64,000 nucleotides of DNA from Flagellimonas meridianipacifica (lineage in GTDB: Bacteria > Bacteroidota > Bacteroidia > Flavobacteriales > Flavobacteriaceae): positions 372,001 to 436,000 of the forward strand of contig NZ_PVYX01000001.1 of NCBI RefSeq assembly GCF_003001695.1. The letters run 5' to 3'. Under the pieces are notes generated by a model. That model saw nothing but the letters and a program-made list of their open reading frames with translations, searched no databases and was not told the origin of the DNA. A program made the position numbers and the translations under genes. Below are positions 38,774-48,832 of the stretch, piece by piece (position 1 is the first letter of the stretch; every line of letters starts with the position of its first letter).

Positions 38774-39378
38774 TATTTGTCTTCCTCTTTGATGGTCATA
38801 AGCCCATAGGTCTTGTGAGCCTTAAAAAAACTGAAATCTCGATTGAAATCCATGCCCTCTCCGTCCATAATGGTTCCATCTTCAGGATTGGTGTAGGTAA
38901 ATTTCTCTTCGGTGAACACCCAATTGTTCTTACGGTCAAAATACATCTGGGGCGCTTCCAGTTTCTTCCCGTCATGGGTTTCAATAACAACGTTCCCCTG
39001 TAAATCAATCAAATTGGTTTGCGTGTACACAATGCCATAGTCTGCTATAACAACACTTTTTTGACCCTTTTCATCAAAAAAATCGACCTGTAAACCTTCT
39101 GGGAATGTTTTGTATTTAAAGAACTGGTTGTCATAGTCTTCTGATATGGGGCTCTTAAGTATAGCAATGACCCTAGAGTCGGATTGATCCTCTGTACTGA
39201 CCTCTTCTTGTGTACCCGAATAGATAAGCGTAAAATTTTGGGCCACGCCTTGGGGAAATACAGGTTTTATTGCCTCTTCACCTATGCGCTCATAGTCATC
39301 ACCACAGGATATAAAAAGGATTGCCACGGCTAACACCGTGGCAAAACTCTTAAAAATATTTTTAGGACTAGGTCTCAC
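38773..39378 (-). CDS. lptC: LPS export ABC transporter periplasmic protein LptC
   Basis: A 201-residue protein. An N-terminal hydrophobic segment ends in a lipobox-like VAILFISCG, so the Bacteroidota form may be a lipoprotein. The jellyroll body with NLIDLQGNVVIETHDGKKLEAPQM is the LptC signature. It forms part of the periplasmic bridge that carries LPS from LptBFG to LptA and LptD. It lies 1 bp after the TPR gene and abuts the small membrane protein gene. Confidence 0.93.
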   Translation of the reverse strand: MRPSPKNIFKSFATVLAVAILFISCGDDYERIGEEAIKPVFPQGVAQNFTLIYSGTQEEVSTEDQSDSRVIAILKSPISEDYDNQFFKYKTFPEGLQVDFFDEKGQKSVVIADYGIVYTQTNLIDLQGNVVIETHDGKKLEAPQMYFDRKNNWVFTEEKFTYTNPEDGTIMDGEGMDFNRDFSFFKAHKTYGLMTIKEEDK

Positions 39379-39379
39379 C

Positions 39380-40753
39380 TTATAGGTTAGGAACTTTTAC
39401 GCTTCCTCCAACCCAACAACTGAATGTTACGGTTTTACCTGCCATACCTGAGTTGAATATCATCTCTTTGGTTGGGGCTTTTGCTGCATAACTAGCTGCA
39501 GATTTGTTTGCTCTTCCACTTAGGGATGGGTCAACTCTTCCTGCTTTTCTAGCCATATCTGCTGCTTTCCAGTAGATTGCTCTTTTTTCGAATGGCGTAG
39601 TACCACAAGCATTTGCACTACTAGCATACAAGTTAGCAATCAATAAATATGCCTTACCGTTGGATGCATTTGCATTGATAGCTTTTTGAGCGTAACTACG
39701 TGCCTGCGACTTACTACTTCTTCGCACAGTTGTAGCAATCTTGTATAGAATATTGGATTTTCTATACGGATCTGTCTCCAATTCTACCGCTTTGTTAAAG
39801 TCTGCAATAGCTCCTTTGTTGTCTCCTGCTTTTTGTTTCAACGTACCGCCATATAGATAGGCATCCGCTGAAGGGTCTAAGGCAATTTGTGCCTCAAATA
39901 ACTTTTGAAACATAGGATCGTCAGTACATTCTTTGGAGAACATTCTACCCACAGCTCTTTTAACCCAATTTACGTCCGTTTTCTTAGCTTCGAAGCTCTT
40001 TTCGTATAATGGAATTAAATTTCCACAATCTGCCAAAGCACCTAATTTGGAGTCTATACTTGTAGCAATCTTACCATAGGATTCTGAATTTGTTGTATAA
40101 GCTTTCAAACGTCTTTTCTCTTTAGAGGTCAAAGCAGTTCCGGCATCTTCTTTGGCTAAAAGCTTTTGAAGAGAAGCGGTCAATTTTTTGTTTTCTTCTT
40201 CAACCTTTTCCGTTACGTCATCATACACATCAAAAACTTCTTGTAGCTCTTTTTTACCCTCACCATGTAAATCTACAAGGCTTGAAAAATACAAATAGAG
40301 CGCTCTAGGATTTTTGAAATTTGTTCGGTCATCGGTAAAAGCAGTACCCAATTCAGCATAAATCTCATCATTGGATATCATCTTGTGTTCATATCGCAAC
40401 AAAACTTTATCTATAATTACCTCAGCCTTAGAATACTTACTAGGAAAATACTTCAAGCTGTTATCAAAAAGCTCCAAACAATCTTGAATAAAGCCATCTT
40501 TATCGGCTCCCGACGTATTTTTTATCTTGTGTTTAAGGATTCTTTCCCCATAGGAAAAATTAGCCTTGTTAATATCTGGGCAGCTTTCATAAACCATTTT
40601 CCATGGTTCATATGCTGCATCATAATTTTTGACCTTAGCGTGCTCTGCGTAAATGGAAAGATTGGTCATGCACTCAGGATTTTGCGCTTGAGCCATACTT
40701 AAACCCATCGCCATGAGACCCGCAAACATCGTTAAGTAGTGTTTCTTCTTCAT
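39380..40753 (-). CDS. Periplasmic tetratricopeptide-repeat protein
   Basis: A 457-residue protein with a signal peptide (ends SMAQAQ) and several TPR-like helix pairs, clearest at AYLYGGTLKQKAGDNKGAIA (about 310-330) and SYAQKAINANASNGKAYL (about 365-385). It lies between the OMP gene and lptC in an operon conserved in Flavobacteriaceae. Its C-terminal tail MAGKTVTFSCWVGGSVKVPNL looks like a small beta element. The function is unknown; a scaffold role in envelope assembly is inference. Confidence 0.82.
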   Translation of the reverse strand: MKKKHYLTMFAGLMAMGLSMAQAQNPECMTNLSIYAEHAKVKNYDAAYEPWKMVYESCPDINKANFSYGERILKHKIKNTSGADKDGFIQDCLELFDNSLKYFPSKYSKAEVIIDKVLLRYEHKMISNDEIYAELGTAFTDDRTNFKNPRALYLYFSSLVDLHGEGKKELQEVFDVYDDVTEKVEEENKKLTASLQKLLAKEDAGTALTSKEKRRLKAYTTNSESYGKIATSIDSKLGALADCGNLIPLYEKSFEAKKTDVNWVKRAVGRMFSKECTDDPMFQKLFEAQIALDPSADAYLYGGTLKQKAGDNKGAIADFNKAVELETDPYRKSNILYKIATTVRRSSKSQARSYAQKAINANASNGKAYLLIANLYASSANACGTTPFEKRAIYWKAADMARKAGRVDPSLSGRANKSAASYAAKAPTKEMIFNSGMAGKTVTFSCWVGGSVKVPNL

Positions 40754-40793
40754 CTTACTAATTTTAAAGCGGTTAATGTACTAATTTTTTTTA

Positions 40794-42059
40794 TTAATCT
40801 ATCCTTCTTTTCTGGAACCATCGTGCATTTAACGAAAGTCCTATGCTGATATTAAGGTAATTTTCCTCTATCAAATTTGCTACCGTAGTCCCTCTCCTAC
40901 CTAACTCAAAACCTAGGTTTACATTGGAAAAAGAATTAGGTAACGGAAAACCAAAGCCAAAATTTATGCCAAAGTCATTTATTTCGCTTCCATTGACTAC
41001 CAAACCAGTTACATCATATTTAATTCCTGCTCTATAATTGATACGCTTAAAATAGCTTGAAAGCGATTTGTAATCAGGAATAAAATAACCTCCAAAGGCC
41101 ATTGTGCTGGCATCTTGATAGGTTACATTGTCCAGTCCTAAAAAGTCGTTGCTAAAACTACTGAATTCCTGAAAACTGTATTCTCCACCCAAAAACCACT
41201 TTTTATCCTGACCAAATCCAAGACCAAAGGTAAATCGAGTTGGAATCTTGAGTTCTGTGTTTCTAAGGTTGACAGCGTCTAAATCTACATCGATCACCTC
41301 AATTTCTTGACCATTTACTAAGGAGAAAGAACCCAAAGTTTCCGAATTCTGTGAAGTAAGGTTGGCCTGAGTATTAACCAATACAGAAGTGTACAAAGTA
41401 TATTTGTCCTTTATACGGGGTGTATAGTTTAGAGCATAGTTGATATCAAATCCGTTTATTCTGGATTCACGACGGTCCAGCGTTCCAAATTGAACGCCCT
41501 CCACACTTTGTATCCTTTGATACTCCAAAGTTCCAAAGTTAAAGTTTACCGTTGCACCCAAGCTCACATTTTTGATAACCTCTCCCCCAAGAGAAAAGTA
41601 CACCCTGTTCAATCCTCCTTCTCCCGCAAAAACATTGGTTACCTCTTCTCCGTTGGCATTCGTGCCAACATCTTCCAAATTATAACCCACTGAAGTAAAA
41701 GGCATAAGTCCAAAACCAATTCCCATTTTAGAGGATAAGGGAAGACCTATTGACAAATACTCTAAATTGGTTATTGAGGTATTCTGCTCTTGAGTGAAAT
41801 CTTCCAATCTAATTTCAGAATGGGATACCGCCGCAGTGTATGTCGTTAACTTAAGTTTAGAATAAGCGGCTGGATTTTGAAGATTAATATGTATGCTATC
41901 TCCATACATACTAATACCTCCCATCATGCGATTATCTATCGAACTGTTGTTTCTAAGTTCTCCTATTCCAAAGGATGAATAAGGTGATATGGTTCCGTTT
42001 TGTGCAAAAAGGCCATGGGCGGCCACGCATATAGATGCAATCAAAAATTTCTTTACCAT
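40794..42059 (-). CDS. Outer membrane beta-barrel protein (putative)
   Basis: A 421-residue protein with a signal peptide (ends HGLFAQ) and strongly alternating beta strands. NGTISPYSSFGIGELRN opens the mature part and GMGFGLMPFTSVGYN-like glycine-rich strands follow (MGIGFGLMPFTSVGYNLE). The length and pattern fit a FadL-like or similar barrel. It lies 0 bp after coaX in the operon. Ligand and function are unknown. Confidence 0.82.
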   Translation of the reverse strand: MVKKFLIASICVAAHGLFAQNGTISPYSSFGIGELRNNSSIDNRMMGGISMYGDSIHINLQNPAAYSKLKLTTYTAAVSHSEIRLEDFTQEQNTSITNLEYLSIGLPLSSKMGIGFGLMPFTSVGYNLEDVGTNANGEEVTNVFAGEGGLNRVYFSLGGEVIKNVSLGATVNFNFGTLEYQRIQSVEGVQFGTLDRRESRINGFDINYALNYTPRIKDKYTLYTSVLVNTQANLTSQNSETLGSFSLVNGQEIEVIDVDLDAVNLRNTELKIPTRFTFGLGFGQDKKWFLGGEYSFQEFSSFSNDFLGLDNVTYQDASTMAFGGYFIPDYKSLSSYFKRINYRAGIKYDVTGLVVNGSEINDFGINFGFGFPLPNSFSNVNLGFELGRRGTTVANLIEENYLNISIGLSLNARWFQKRRID

Positions 42060-42788
42060 CTAGCTTTTGTTGTATTCCAGCAAGCAATTAAGCCCCTCCA
42101 CGAGAAATTTAGAGTTCGCAAATATGGAATTTTTTAGTCGTTTGACAAAAAATTGCGAGTCGCCACCTGTTAAAATAACTGTTAAATCTTGAAAACGAGC
42201 ATGGTACTGGTCAATTGTTCCATCCAGTTCATTTATCAGACCGTTTATCACTCCGCTGTGCATACAACTCTCAGTGGAATTTCCTATAAAATCCAAAAGA
42301 TCTTCTGGAGCCAACAAAGGGAGCTTTTCTGTTTGTGCATGCATCGCTTTGTATCGCATATGTAGTCCTGGTGAAATGGCACCTCCGATATACTCACCTG
42401 AATCATTAATCATATCATAGGTAATGCAAGTTCCCATATCAATTACCAGGGCATTCTTCCTGGCGTATTGGTAAAAAGCGGCAGTGGCCAATGCAATCCG
42501 ATCCATGCCTAAAGTATTTGGAGTGGCGTAACTGTTTTTAAAAGGTACTTTGGATGTATGGGAAAGCACATGAACCTTGCAAAAAAGGGCCAAAATTTCC
42601 TTTTCCTTGTTCTCCAACTGCCCCACGGTGGATATAATAGCATGCTCCACCTTGGGAAAGCTTTCAAAAACATCTTTAATCTTGGATAAGAACAGATTGG
42701 ACTCTGAGGTCTCAAAATGCAAAAGCTTACGATTCTCGAAAACCGCATACTTAGTAAGACTGTTTCCTATGTCGACAACAAGATTCAT
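42060..42788 (-). CDS. coaX: Type III pantothenate kinase
   Basis: A 242-residue enzyme of the ASKHA fold. The phosphate-binding motif VVDIGNSLTKYAVF is at residues 3-16, the DMGTCITYDMI motif near 122 and the GGAISPGLHMRYKAMH segment near 140. It phosphorylates pantothenate as the first step of CoA synthesis. It heads the operon coaX, OMP, TPR, lptC and others, and is divergent from the tRNA-Phe gene. Confidence 0.95.
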   Translation of the reverse strand: MNLVVDIGNSLTKYAVFENRKLLHFETSESNLFLSKIKDVFESFPKVEHAIISTVGQLENKEKEILALFCKVHVLSHTSKVPFKNSYATPNTLGMDRIALATAAFYQYARKNALVIDMGTCITYDMINDSGEYIGGAISPGLHMRYKAMHAQTEKLPLLAPEDLLDFIGNSTESCMHSGVINGLINELDGTIDQYHARFQDLTVILTGGDSQFFVKRLKNSIFANSKFLVEGLNCLLEYNKS

Positions 42789-42829
42789 ACGACAAAACTA
42801 AAAAACCGTTTCCTTTTTTCGTGTTTTTG

Positions 42830-42860
42830 TTTGTATATCCTAATTTTGAAATTATATTTG
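42830..42860 (+). promoter_or_regulatory. Bacteroidota sigma-A promoter of tRNA-Phe
   Basis: TTTG at 42830-42833, then exactly 19 bases, then TATATTTG at 42853-42860. This matches the TTG-N19-TAnnTTTG consensus of the phylum. The tRNA begins 27 bp further on. Confidence 0.82.
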
Positions 42861-42886
42861 CACCCGCCTTTACAAAAGGTATGGAA

Positions 42887-42959
<73 letters not shown>

Positions 42960-43253
42960 CAAAAGACCCTCGCAAACACTTGTTTTGCGGGGGTTTTTTG
43001 ATTAGAGCTCTCAAATGTGGTCTAAAACATCTGGGGTTATCAGCAAAATAAGTGCTTCCGAGACTTTGTCCCTCATACCATATCTCCATTTCAGCTGAAA
43101 AACTGATTCAAAATTTCCAAAAGTTTTTATACAATAGCACCCCTTACCATAGACGCTCTTTAAGGTTAAAATTGTTTACAGAAACGTAAAGCTTGCTCAC
43201 TTCCTGAATTTTGCTTTCTTCCCTTAACTTAGTGGTCCATCAATGATTCCAAT
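42960..43253 (+). terminator. tRNA-Phe terminator and non-coding left border of the accessory region
   Basis: The stem CCCTCGCAAA / TTTGCGGGGG (42967-42976 with 42984-42993) followed by six T forms a strong terminator for the tRNA. The remaining roughly 250 bases to the first element gene hold no convincing ORF or repeat. Confidence 0.75.
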
Positions 43254-44207
43254 TTGAAAAGAAAAAAAAGGACCTTACTATACCTACATGATTTGGAACC
43301 CAAATCTGTTTCCAAGATATTCTCCCTAATTCACGATTTCATAGAGAACGGGAAGATTTCGAAACAGGCATTGGATTCGTTTTTGGATGAACATATCCTT
43401 TCCCTTGAGGAAAAATACCATTTCATGTACTATTTAGTGAAGTACATCGACCCGGACTTCAAAAGCAATCCAATAGTAATGGAGTACAATCATTTCAATC
43501 AAATTAGTGAAATTACAGAAGCCTATGATGATTGGTACAGAACAACTCTTGAAAACTCCCGAAAACTGATTTCAACGCTTTCTATAGGGGATCTCAAGAC
43601 TTACTCAAAGGCTCTCATAAAGCACAAAAAGAATGAAAACCGCTTTGAGAACAAGATTCAAGCTTTGATTCCAGAATCACCATATACCGATGGTGAAGCA
43701 AGAGAGCAGGTGGGTTTTTTTAAGTTGCCCCTCCTTTTGCGGACCAAAGAATTGAAAGCCTTTAAAGACCATTTTCACTCCCTTTTTAAGCAACATTATT
43801 CTACTGATGAAATTGATGCAATGTTCGTTAACTCTTTCAAGTTAAACGTTGAGCCCCGGCCAAACGAATATCTTAATTTGAAGGTTTCGGATTCTAAATG
43901 GCTTTCAGCCCAGTTCCATAAACTTTATAAGTATTATAATTCCGAAATCAAGAACCATAACGAGTTTGTGACAAAGAAACGAAATGAGCAAGTAGATAAG
44001 ATACCGTCGAACAGAAGAAAGTACGCCGTCAACATTCCATCAGCCAAGGTCTTGAAGATGGGTTCCAGGAATGACTTCGCAAAGCTTATGTTCTGTAATT
44101 TCAAGGAAATTAGGGAAGCTTATTATAAAAAGAAACTTAAACTAGGCCAATATCCGTTATCAAAATACCTTCTCAATATGGGCAAAAACATATGTGAGCG
44201 TAAATAA
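43254..44207 (+). CDS. Unknown protein of the integrative element, first gene (TTG start)
   Basis: A 317-residue basic, helical protein. No Met occurs before residue 68, and the only plausible start after the in-frame stop at 43230 is TTG 43254, giving KRKKRTLLYLHDLEP. No family was recognised with confidence. There are no transmembrane segments and no obvious catalytic motif. It lies between the tRNA and the excisionase-like gene on the same strand as the integrase. A DNA-binding or regulatory role would fit position and charge, but that is inference. Confidence 0.65.
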   Translation: MKRKKRTLLYLHDLEPKSVSKIFSLIHDFIENGKISKQALDSFLDEHILSLEEKYHFMYYLVKYIDPDFKSNPIVMEYNHFNQISEITEAYDDWYRTTLENSRKLISTLSIGDLKTYSKALIKHKKNENRFENKIQALIPESPYTDGEAREQVGFFKLPLLLRTKELKAFKDHFHSLFKQHYSTDEIDAMFVNSFKLNVEPRPNEYLNLKVSDSKWLSAQFHKLYKYYNSEIKNHNEFVTKKRNEQVDKIPSNRRKYAVNIPSAKVLKMGSRNDFAKLMFCNFKEIREAYYKKKLKLGQYPLSKYLLNMGKNICERK

Positions 44208-44294
44208 CCGTTTATCTTAATTACACTTTTACGCTATTAAAGATTCTCTCTTCTATTTAGCCCATATTCGCTGGAAAGCTTTAAAACTAGCGAT

Positions 44295-44591
44295 ATGGAC
44301 AAACTTAATTATCACCTTCAACAACTGGCGAACGAACTGGGTGAACATCTCAAAAGCCAAATCAAAAAGTGTCTTTCGGAAGAAATAGGGGAACTAAGTC
44401 TTCAAGACAGTGACAAAACCAAATTACTGACCTCGGAAGAGGTCTGTGAAAAGCTTGGGTTTTCTAAATCACATCTTTACAACCTAAGGAAGAGGCATAA
44501 AGACTTTCCTGTGTACAGATTGGACAAGTGCATCCGATTTAGGATAGATGAGATTGAACAGTTTATCAAAAACCTAAATCAAGGTAAATAA
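44295..44591 (+). CDS. Helix-turn-helix DNA-binding protein (excisionase-like, HTH_17 type)
   Basis: A 98-residue protein. Residues 41-90 (LLTSEEVCEKLGFSKSHLYN then VYRLDKCIRFRIDEIEQFI) form a winged MerR/HTH_17-type domain found in excisionases and AlpA-like regulators of integrative elements. The N-terminal 40 residues look like a helical arm. Its stop shares a base with the following start. It probably controls excision or replication of the element. Confidence 0.85.
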   Translation: MDKLNYHLQQLANELGEHLKSQIKKCLSEEIGELSLQDSDKTKLLTSEEVCEKLGFSKSHLYNLRKRHKDFPVYRLDKCIRFRIDEIEQFIKNLNQGK

Positions 44592-46114
44592 TGGCTTTTG
44601 AGTACTTTGATCCGAGTTTCAAATTTTGGGGATTGAAAAGACGTAGGCCGGAGGTGAACTACTACAACTTCATAAAATTCCTTGGTCACCTCAACATCAT
44701 CAAAATAAGATTGAACGATAGGAACCACTTGGCAGTTGTCAAGGGCAATATTGTCGAGACAATAACGATTGAGCAGTTGTCAAAATTGGTGTTGGACAAG
44801 ATTCTTAATCGACTTCCCGAATCGTACGATTTCAAGGAAAGACAAATGGCAGCCAACGTCATAGTGGAAAAATCACAAAAGCTGTACCATTCAAATACCT
44901 TAAACTATCTTGAATGTAAAGAGCTTCCCATTCGCAGGGATAGCAAAAATTCCTGCGCCATCAACTTCAGTAATGGTATCCTCCACATATTTGCCAAAGA
45001 AGTCGAATTTGAAAAACATAGGGATGTTAAGTCATTGATATTGAAATCCAGCATTGTTGACCATGAGTTCAGCATAGAAAAAGAGAGAGGTGATTTTCGT
45101 TCGTTTGTATGGAAAGTCTCGGGAAGAACCTTGAATCGCTACAAAGCCCTGGTTTGCACTCTTGGTTATCTAGCACATCGCTATAAGGACCCAGCAAATC
45201 CCAAGATTGTCATTTTGGTGGATGAAATTGCCGATGAGCACAATATTGCCAATGGCGGTCGTGGAAAATCCCTGTTGCTACGTTGTCTAAAGTATATAAG
45301 AAACTGTGAGGAGATTGCCGGAAAGACATTTCAAAGTTCGGCCCGGTTCGCCTACCAGCGGGTAACAATAGCCACCAATAACATCCTAATCAACGATGTC
45401 ACGAAATATGAGTCTTTGGACAATTTTTACAATGTGAGCTCAGATGACTTTGTAATTGAGCGGAAATTTGAAAAAGAGGAGGTCATACCCTACAAATACT
45501 CCCCAAAGATTGCCATAACCGCCAACAACCTGCTCAAACAGACCGAAGGGTTTAGTTCTGAACGGCGCAAGCATGAAATTGAAATAAGCGGTTATTATGG
45601 AAAGCACCTTAACCCAAAAACCGATTTTGGAAGGACGCTGTTCGATGAATGGGACACGGAGGAATGGAACCGATTTTACAATTTCATTGCTTGGTCGGTT
45701 TCGTACTATTTAAAATTCGGTCTGGTAGAAGCTCCAAAAATCAACATCAACCAACGCAAGCTACTGAACCAAGTGGGACCAGAGCTTACCGAATACCTCG
45801 ACGAACTTCTTAGGCTAGGAAAGACCAAACTCCATAAAAAGGACACTTACAACGAGTTTATAAAAGGAGGTTACCTCAATAGAAGGTACATCCCCAACCA
45901 AGGTTCTTTTACAAGAAAAATCAAAAAATACTTTGAATACCGTGAACTCAATTATCGTGAAGTACCCTCGGATACTAGGCAGTACTTTGAAGTATTGACC
46001 CAAGGGGGAGCTACCGATTCAGAACCGACATCGATAAAGGACATAGAGGTCGACTACCAACTGGTCAAAACAAAGGCAAAGATGTCGTCAATCCTAAAAA
46101 TAATAAAGGAATGA
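44591..46114 (+). CDS. P-loop replication helicase-like protein of the integrative element
   Basis: A 507-residue protein. A Walker A loop appears as NGGRGKSLLLRCLKYI at about residue 221, followed by a Walker B-like ILINDV and a sensor-type stretch KIAITANN. The order resembles superfamily 3/D5-type helicases of phages and plasmids. The N-terminal 180 residues are unassigned and might hold a primase or DNA-binding part; the C-terminus resembles a winged helix (KDTYNEFIKGGYLNRR). It overlaps the next gene, a DNA polymerase, by 4 bp, supporting a shared replication role. Confidence 0.72.
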   Translation: MAFEYFDPSFKFWGLKRRRPEVNYYNFIKFLGHLNIIKIRLNDRNHLAVVKGNIVETITIEQLSKLVLDKILNRLPESYDFKERQMAANVIVEKSQKLYHSNTLNYLECKELPIRRDSKNSCAINFSNGILHIFAKEVEFEKHRDVKSLILKSSIVDHEFSIEKERGDFRSFVWKVSGRTLNRYKALVCTLGYLAHRYKDPANPKIVILVDEIADEHNIANGGRGKSLLLRCLKYIRNCEEIAGKTFQSSARFAYQRVTIATNNILINDVTKYESLDNFYNVSSDDFVIERKFEKEEVIPYKYSPKIAITANNLLKQTEGFSSERRKHEIEISGYYGKHLNPKTDFGRTLFDEWDTEEWNRFYNFIAWSVSYYLKFGLVEAPKININQRKLLNQVGPELTEYLDELLRLGKTKLHKKDTYNEFIKGGYLNRRYIPNQGSFTRKIKKYFEYRELNYREVPSDTRQYFEVLTQGGATDSEPTSIKDIEVDYQLVKTKAKMSSILKIIKE

Positions 46115-47844
46115 AAAAAATCATCTGTATCGATTGTGAGACGGACGGATTGGATGTAAACACCTGTAATCTGGCAGGAGTGGCAATTTCGATTGAGAAA
46201 AACCAGGGATGGTATGTTCCGTTGGAGAAAAAAAACAAGGTAGGCTCCGACGCCATTTCATTTCTTAAGGACCTATTGGGCAATCCACAATTAATCGTTG
46301 TGGGCCATAACCTAAAATTTGACCTACAGGTTTTAAAAAACCACGGAATCCAAGTCAATGGTGAAATCCATGATACCATGGTTATGGACTATGTACTGTC
46401 CCCACAACGCAAAAAACATGGGCTCAAACTCCTTTCGAAAATCCATTTGAACTATGACCAATTATCTTTTGACAAGATGATGGGAAACCATGGTTCAATA
46501 TGGGAAGTCCCAATTAAAACCCTTACTAAATATGCCTGTGAGGACACAGACCAGACTTTACAGATTTTTCATCATCTAAACCCAAGAATCCAAGAATCCG
46601 GGGTCGGTAATATTTACGACCTCGACAGAAAGTTGGTAGCTGTGTTGGCAAGAATGGAATCCAATGGTGTTGCCATTGACCAAAAACTGCTTAAAAGTAT
46701 TGCCAAAAAACTTCAAGATGATTCATTGGTCCTCGAAGAATCTATCATTGGTGACCTTATACCCGAAATAAACCTCAACTCTACCAAGGACATCAATTGG
46801 TTGCTTTTTGAACACTATGCTATCCCTCCTATTGGAAAAAAAACCAAACAGGGCAACTACTCTGTGTCAAAAAAAGTGCTTTCCAAACTCTCGGCCGACC
46901 ACCTTATTGTCAAAGAACTTCTGGAACTCAGGGCAACAAAAAAGGTCCTGAGCACCTTTATTCCCGCACTTTCAAATTTAAATCCGCTGACCAACAAACT
47001 GCACTGTTCAATCAACCAAACTGTGACCGAAACAGGAAGGCTGAGCTGCTCCAAGCCAAATCTCCAGAACATCCCGAGCAGGACTATCGGAAAAATGCTG
47101 CGCCAATGCTTTGTGCCCTCCTCAAAGGACCATGTTCTTATCGGTGCCGATTACAGTAACATAGAACTGAGGGTCATGGCGGTTCTCAGCCAGGACAAAA
47201 ACTTGTTGAACGCATATAAGAACGGAATCGATGTCCACAGATTAACCGCGTGCAAGTTGCTCGGGATAAAAAATATTGAAGATGTGGACGATATGCAACG
47301 AGACGTTGCCAAATCATTGAATTTTGGATTGATCTATGGCATGGGAGCACATGGACTGGCTGAGACCTTGTCCAATGTCACCAAAAAGCAACATACCCCG
47401 CAGCAGGCGCAAGAGATAATCGACAGCTACTTCGCCAATTACACCGATGTTGCAAAATGCAAGGAAAACTTGATATACCAGGCAACGGTTAAAGGTTATA
47501 CCGAAACCCTGTTTGGCAGAAAAAGACCCATCCCCGACATCAACAGCAATGATTCAATTAAGCGCCAAATGTCCAAAAGATTGGCCATGAACACACCCAT
47601 ACAAGGTACAGCAGCAGATATCATGCGTATGGCAATGGTAAATATTGACCAGCAGCTTACAAAACAGAAATTAAAGAGCAAAATGATACTGACCGTTCAC
47701 GATGAACTGCTTTTCGATGTTCCGAAACATGAAATTACAATCATGGAGGAATTGGTGCGGCATGAAATGGAAAACGCCGCCCAAATCGGTATTGCCCTTG
47801 AGGTAGATTTAAAGACTGGAAATAACTGGGCTGAGGTACACTGA
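46111..47844 (+). CDS. Family A DNA polymerase with 3'-5' exonuclease domain, mobile-element type
   Basis: A 577-residue polymerase without the 5' nuclease domain of cellular Pol I. Residues 1-170 are a DnaQ-like proofreading domain (CIDCETDGL, VGHNLKFDL, YACEDTDQTL, so the acidic residues are intact). The polymerase domain has motif A DYSNIELRVMA, motif B with RDVAKSLNFGLIYGMG and motif C VHDELLFD. It should be active. It is distinct from the host polA by size and location and lies between helicase-like and integrase genes, so it likely replicates the element. Confidence 0.93.
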   Translation: MKKIICIDCETDGLDVNTCNLAGVAISIEKNQGWYVPLEKKNKVGSDAISFLKDLLGNPQLIVVGHNLKFDLQVLKNHGIQVNGEIHDTMVMDYVLSPQRKKHGLKLLSKIHLNYDQLSFDKMMGNHGSIWEVPIKTLTKYACEDTDQTLQIFHHLNPRIQESGVGNIYDLDRKLVAVLARMESNGVAIDQKLLKSIAKKLQDDSLVLEESIIGDLIPEINLNSTKDINWLLFEHYAIPPIGKKTKQGNYSVSKKVLSKLSADHLIVKELLELRATKKVLSTFIPALSNLNPLTNKLHCSINQTVTETGRLSCSKPNLQNIPSRTIGKMLRQCFVPSSKDHVLIGADYSNIELRVMAVLSQDKNLLNAYKNGIDVHRLTACKLLGIKNIEDVDDMQRDVAKSLNFGLIYGMGAHGLAETLSNVTKKQHTPQQAQEIIDSYFANYTDVAKCKENLIYQATVKGYTETLFGRKRPIPDINSNDSIKRQMSKRLAMNTPIQGTAADIMRMAMVNIDQQLTKQKLKSKMILTVHDELLFDVPKHEITIMEELVRHEMENAAQIGIALEVDLKTGNNWAEVH

Positions 47845-47869
47845 ATTATTTGCTTAAAACAACAATAAG

Positions 47870-48778
47870 ATGAACCAAATTGATTTTATCCACCTAAAAA
47901 GTAAAACGGAAAGTGTTGATTTCAGTAAGTTGACACCCCATCCCACAATCAAGAACCGTTATCACCTAAAGCGCAAAGCTTTGGACGATTGGCAACTTAA
48001 CCTGTTTGAAAAAAACCTCGATATCTGGACACATAATGAGAATGTGGACTTAAAGACCAGCCTCCCATATCTTTTTTGCGGACATAACTATGTGATGTTC
48101 ACACAACAAAATATCTTCACCGCTCTTGATATTCTAAGCGACTTCTTGAACATAGATCTTTTCCACTCATCGGTTGAAGAATTGGAGTATGCATTTATTA
48201 CAGAGAGTCTCGATTTTGAACACTTAACCGGGTCGATATTGACAGCAGTCGGTTACCAAACAATATTGCAAAAGAAGAATCTGCTGGTATTAAGAGGTAT
48301 AGATGATGCCATAAAGTTTTACGACCCATGCGTGAACTTGAAAAAGAAACTCTCCAAAAAGCAGTACGATAGGATTGAGTTTAATCATGGGAGGTTGAAA
48401 ACGGAAATCAAATACTTAAACCCAAAAAAATCATTGAAACGTGACTTAGTCGCAGGAGACCTCTGCTCCAATCTTTTCATGAATTACCTTAACAAGGATT
48501 TCATGAACAGGCTTGGTTCCATACTGCTCCATAGCGCCCATAACTTCCCTAAAAAGCCCTCCATTATCCAGTTAACCTATGGAAATCTCCTAAAGCTGTG
48601 CGACCAGCATGGATTGGACCCTGCACAGATCCTTACGGATTCGATCAACGGTTCCGACCTTTCCCATTCACAGAAATCTCAAAGACGGAAAGCGGTCAAG
48701 AGATTGGTTCAAACGTATGGGAAAAGCTATTGCCAACAAATATCGTTGGACAAGGTATTGACCTATTCCAATTACTAA
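47870..48778 (+). CDS. Unknown protein of the integrative element, upstream of integrase
   Basis: A 302-residue soluble protein with no recognised domain. It is Lys-rich with an Asp/Tyr/Phe-rich central part (VLRGIDDAIKFYDPCVNLKKK, in shorter form DAIKFYDPC). The C-terminal 60 residues resemble a helical DNA-binding end (SQKSQRRKAVKRLVQTYGK). Position between polymerase and integrase, and the general pattern, recall replication initiators of phages and plasmids, but I do not see a rolling-circle His motif. The function is left open. Confidence 0.62.
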   Translation: MNQIDFIHLKSKTESVDFSKLTPHPTIKNRYHLKRKALDDWQLNLFEKNLDIWTHNENVDLKTSLPYLFCGHNYVMFTQQNIFTALDILSDFLNIDLFHSSVEELEYAFITESLDFEHLTGSILTAVGYQTILQKKNLLVLRGIDDAIKFYDPCVNLKKKLSKKQYDRIEFNHGRLKTEIKYLNPKKSLKRDLVAGDLCSNLFMNYLNKDFMNRLGSILLHSAHNFPKKPSIIQLTYGNLLKLCDQHGLDPAQILTDSINGSDLSHSQKSQRRKAVKRLVQTYGKSYCQQISLDKVLTYSNY

Positions 48779-48832
48779 GGGTCGTCCGGAGACCATATTT
48801 GGGACCTTCCCCTAATCGTAAAATCTAAAAAA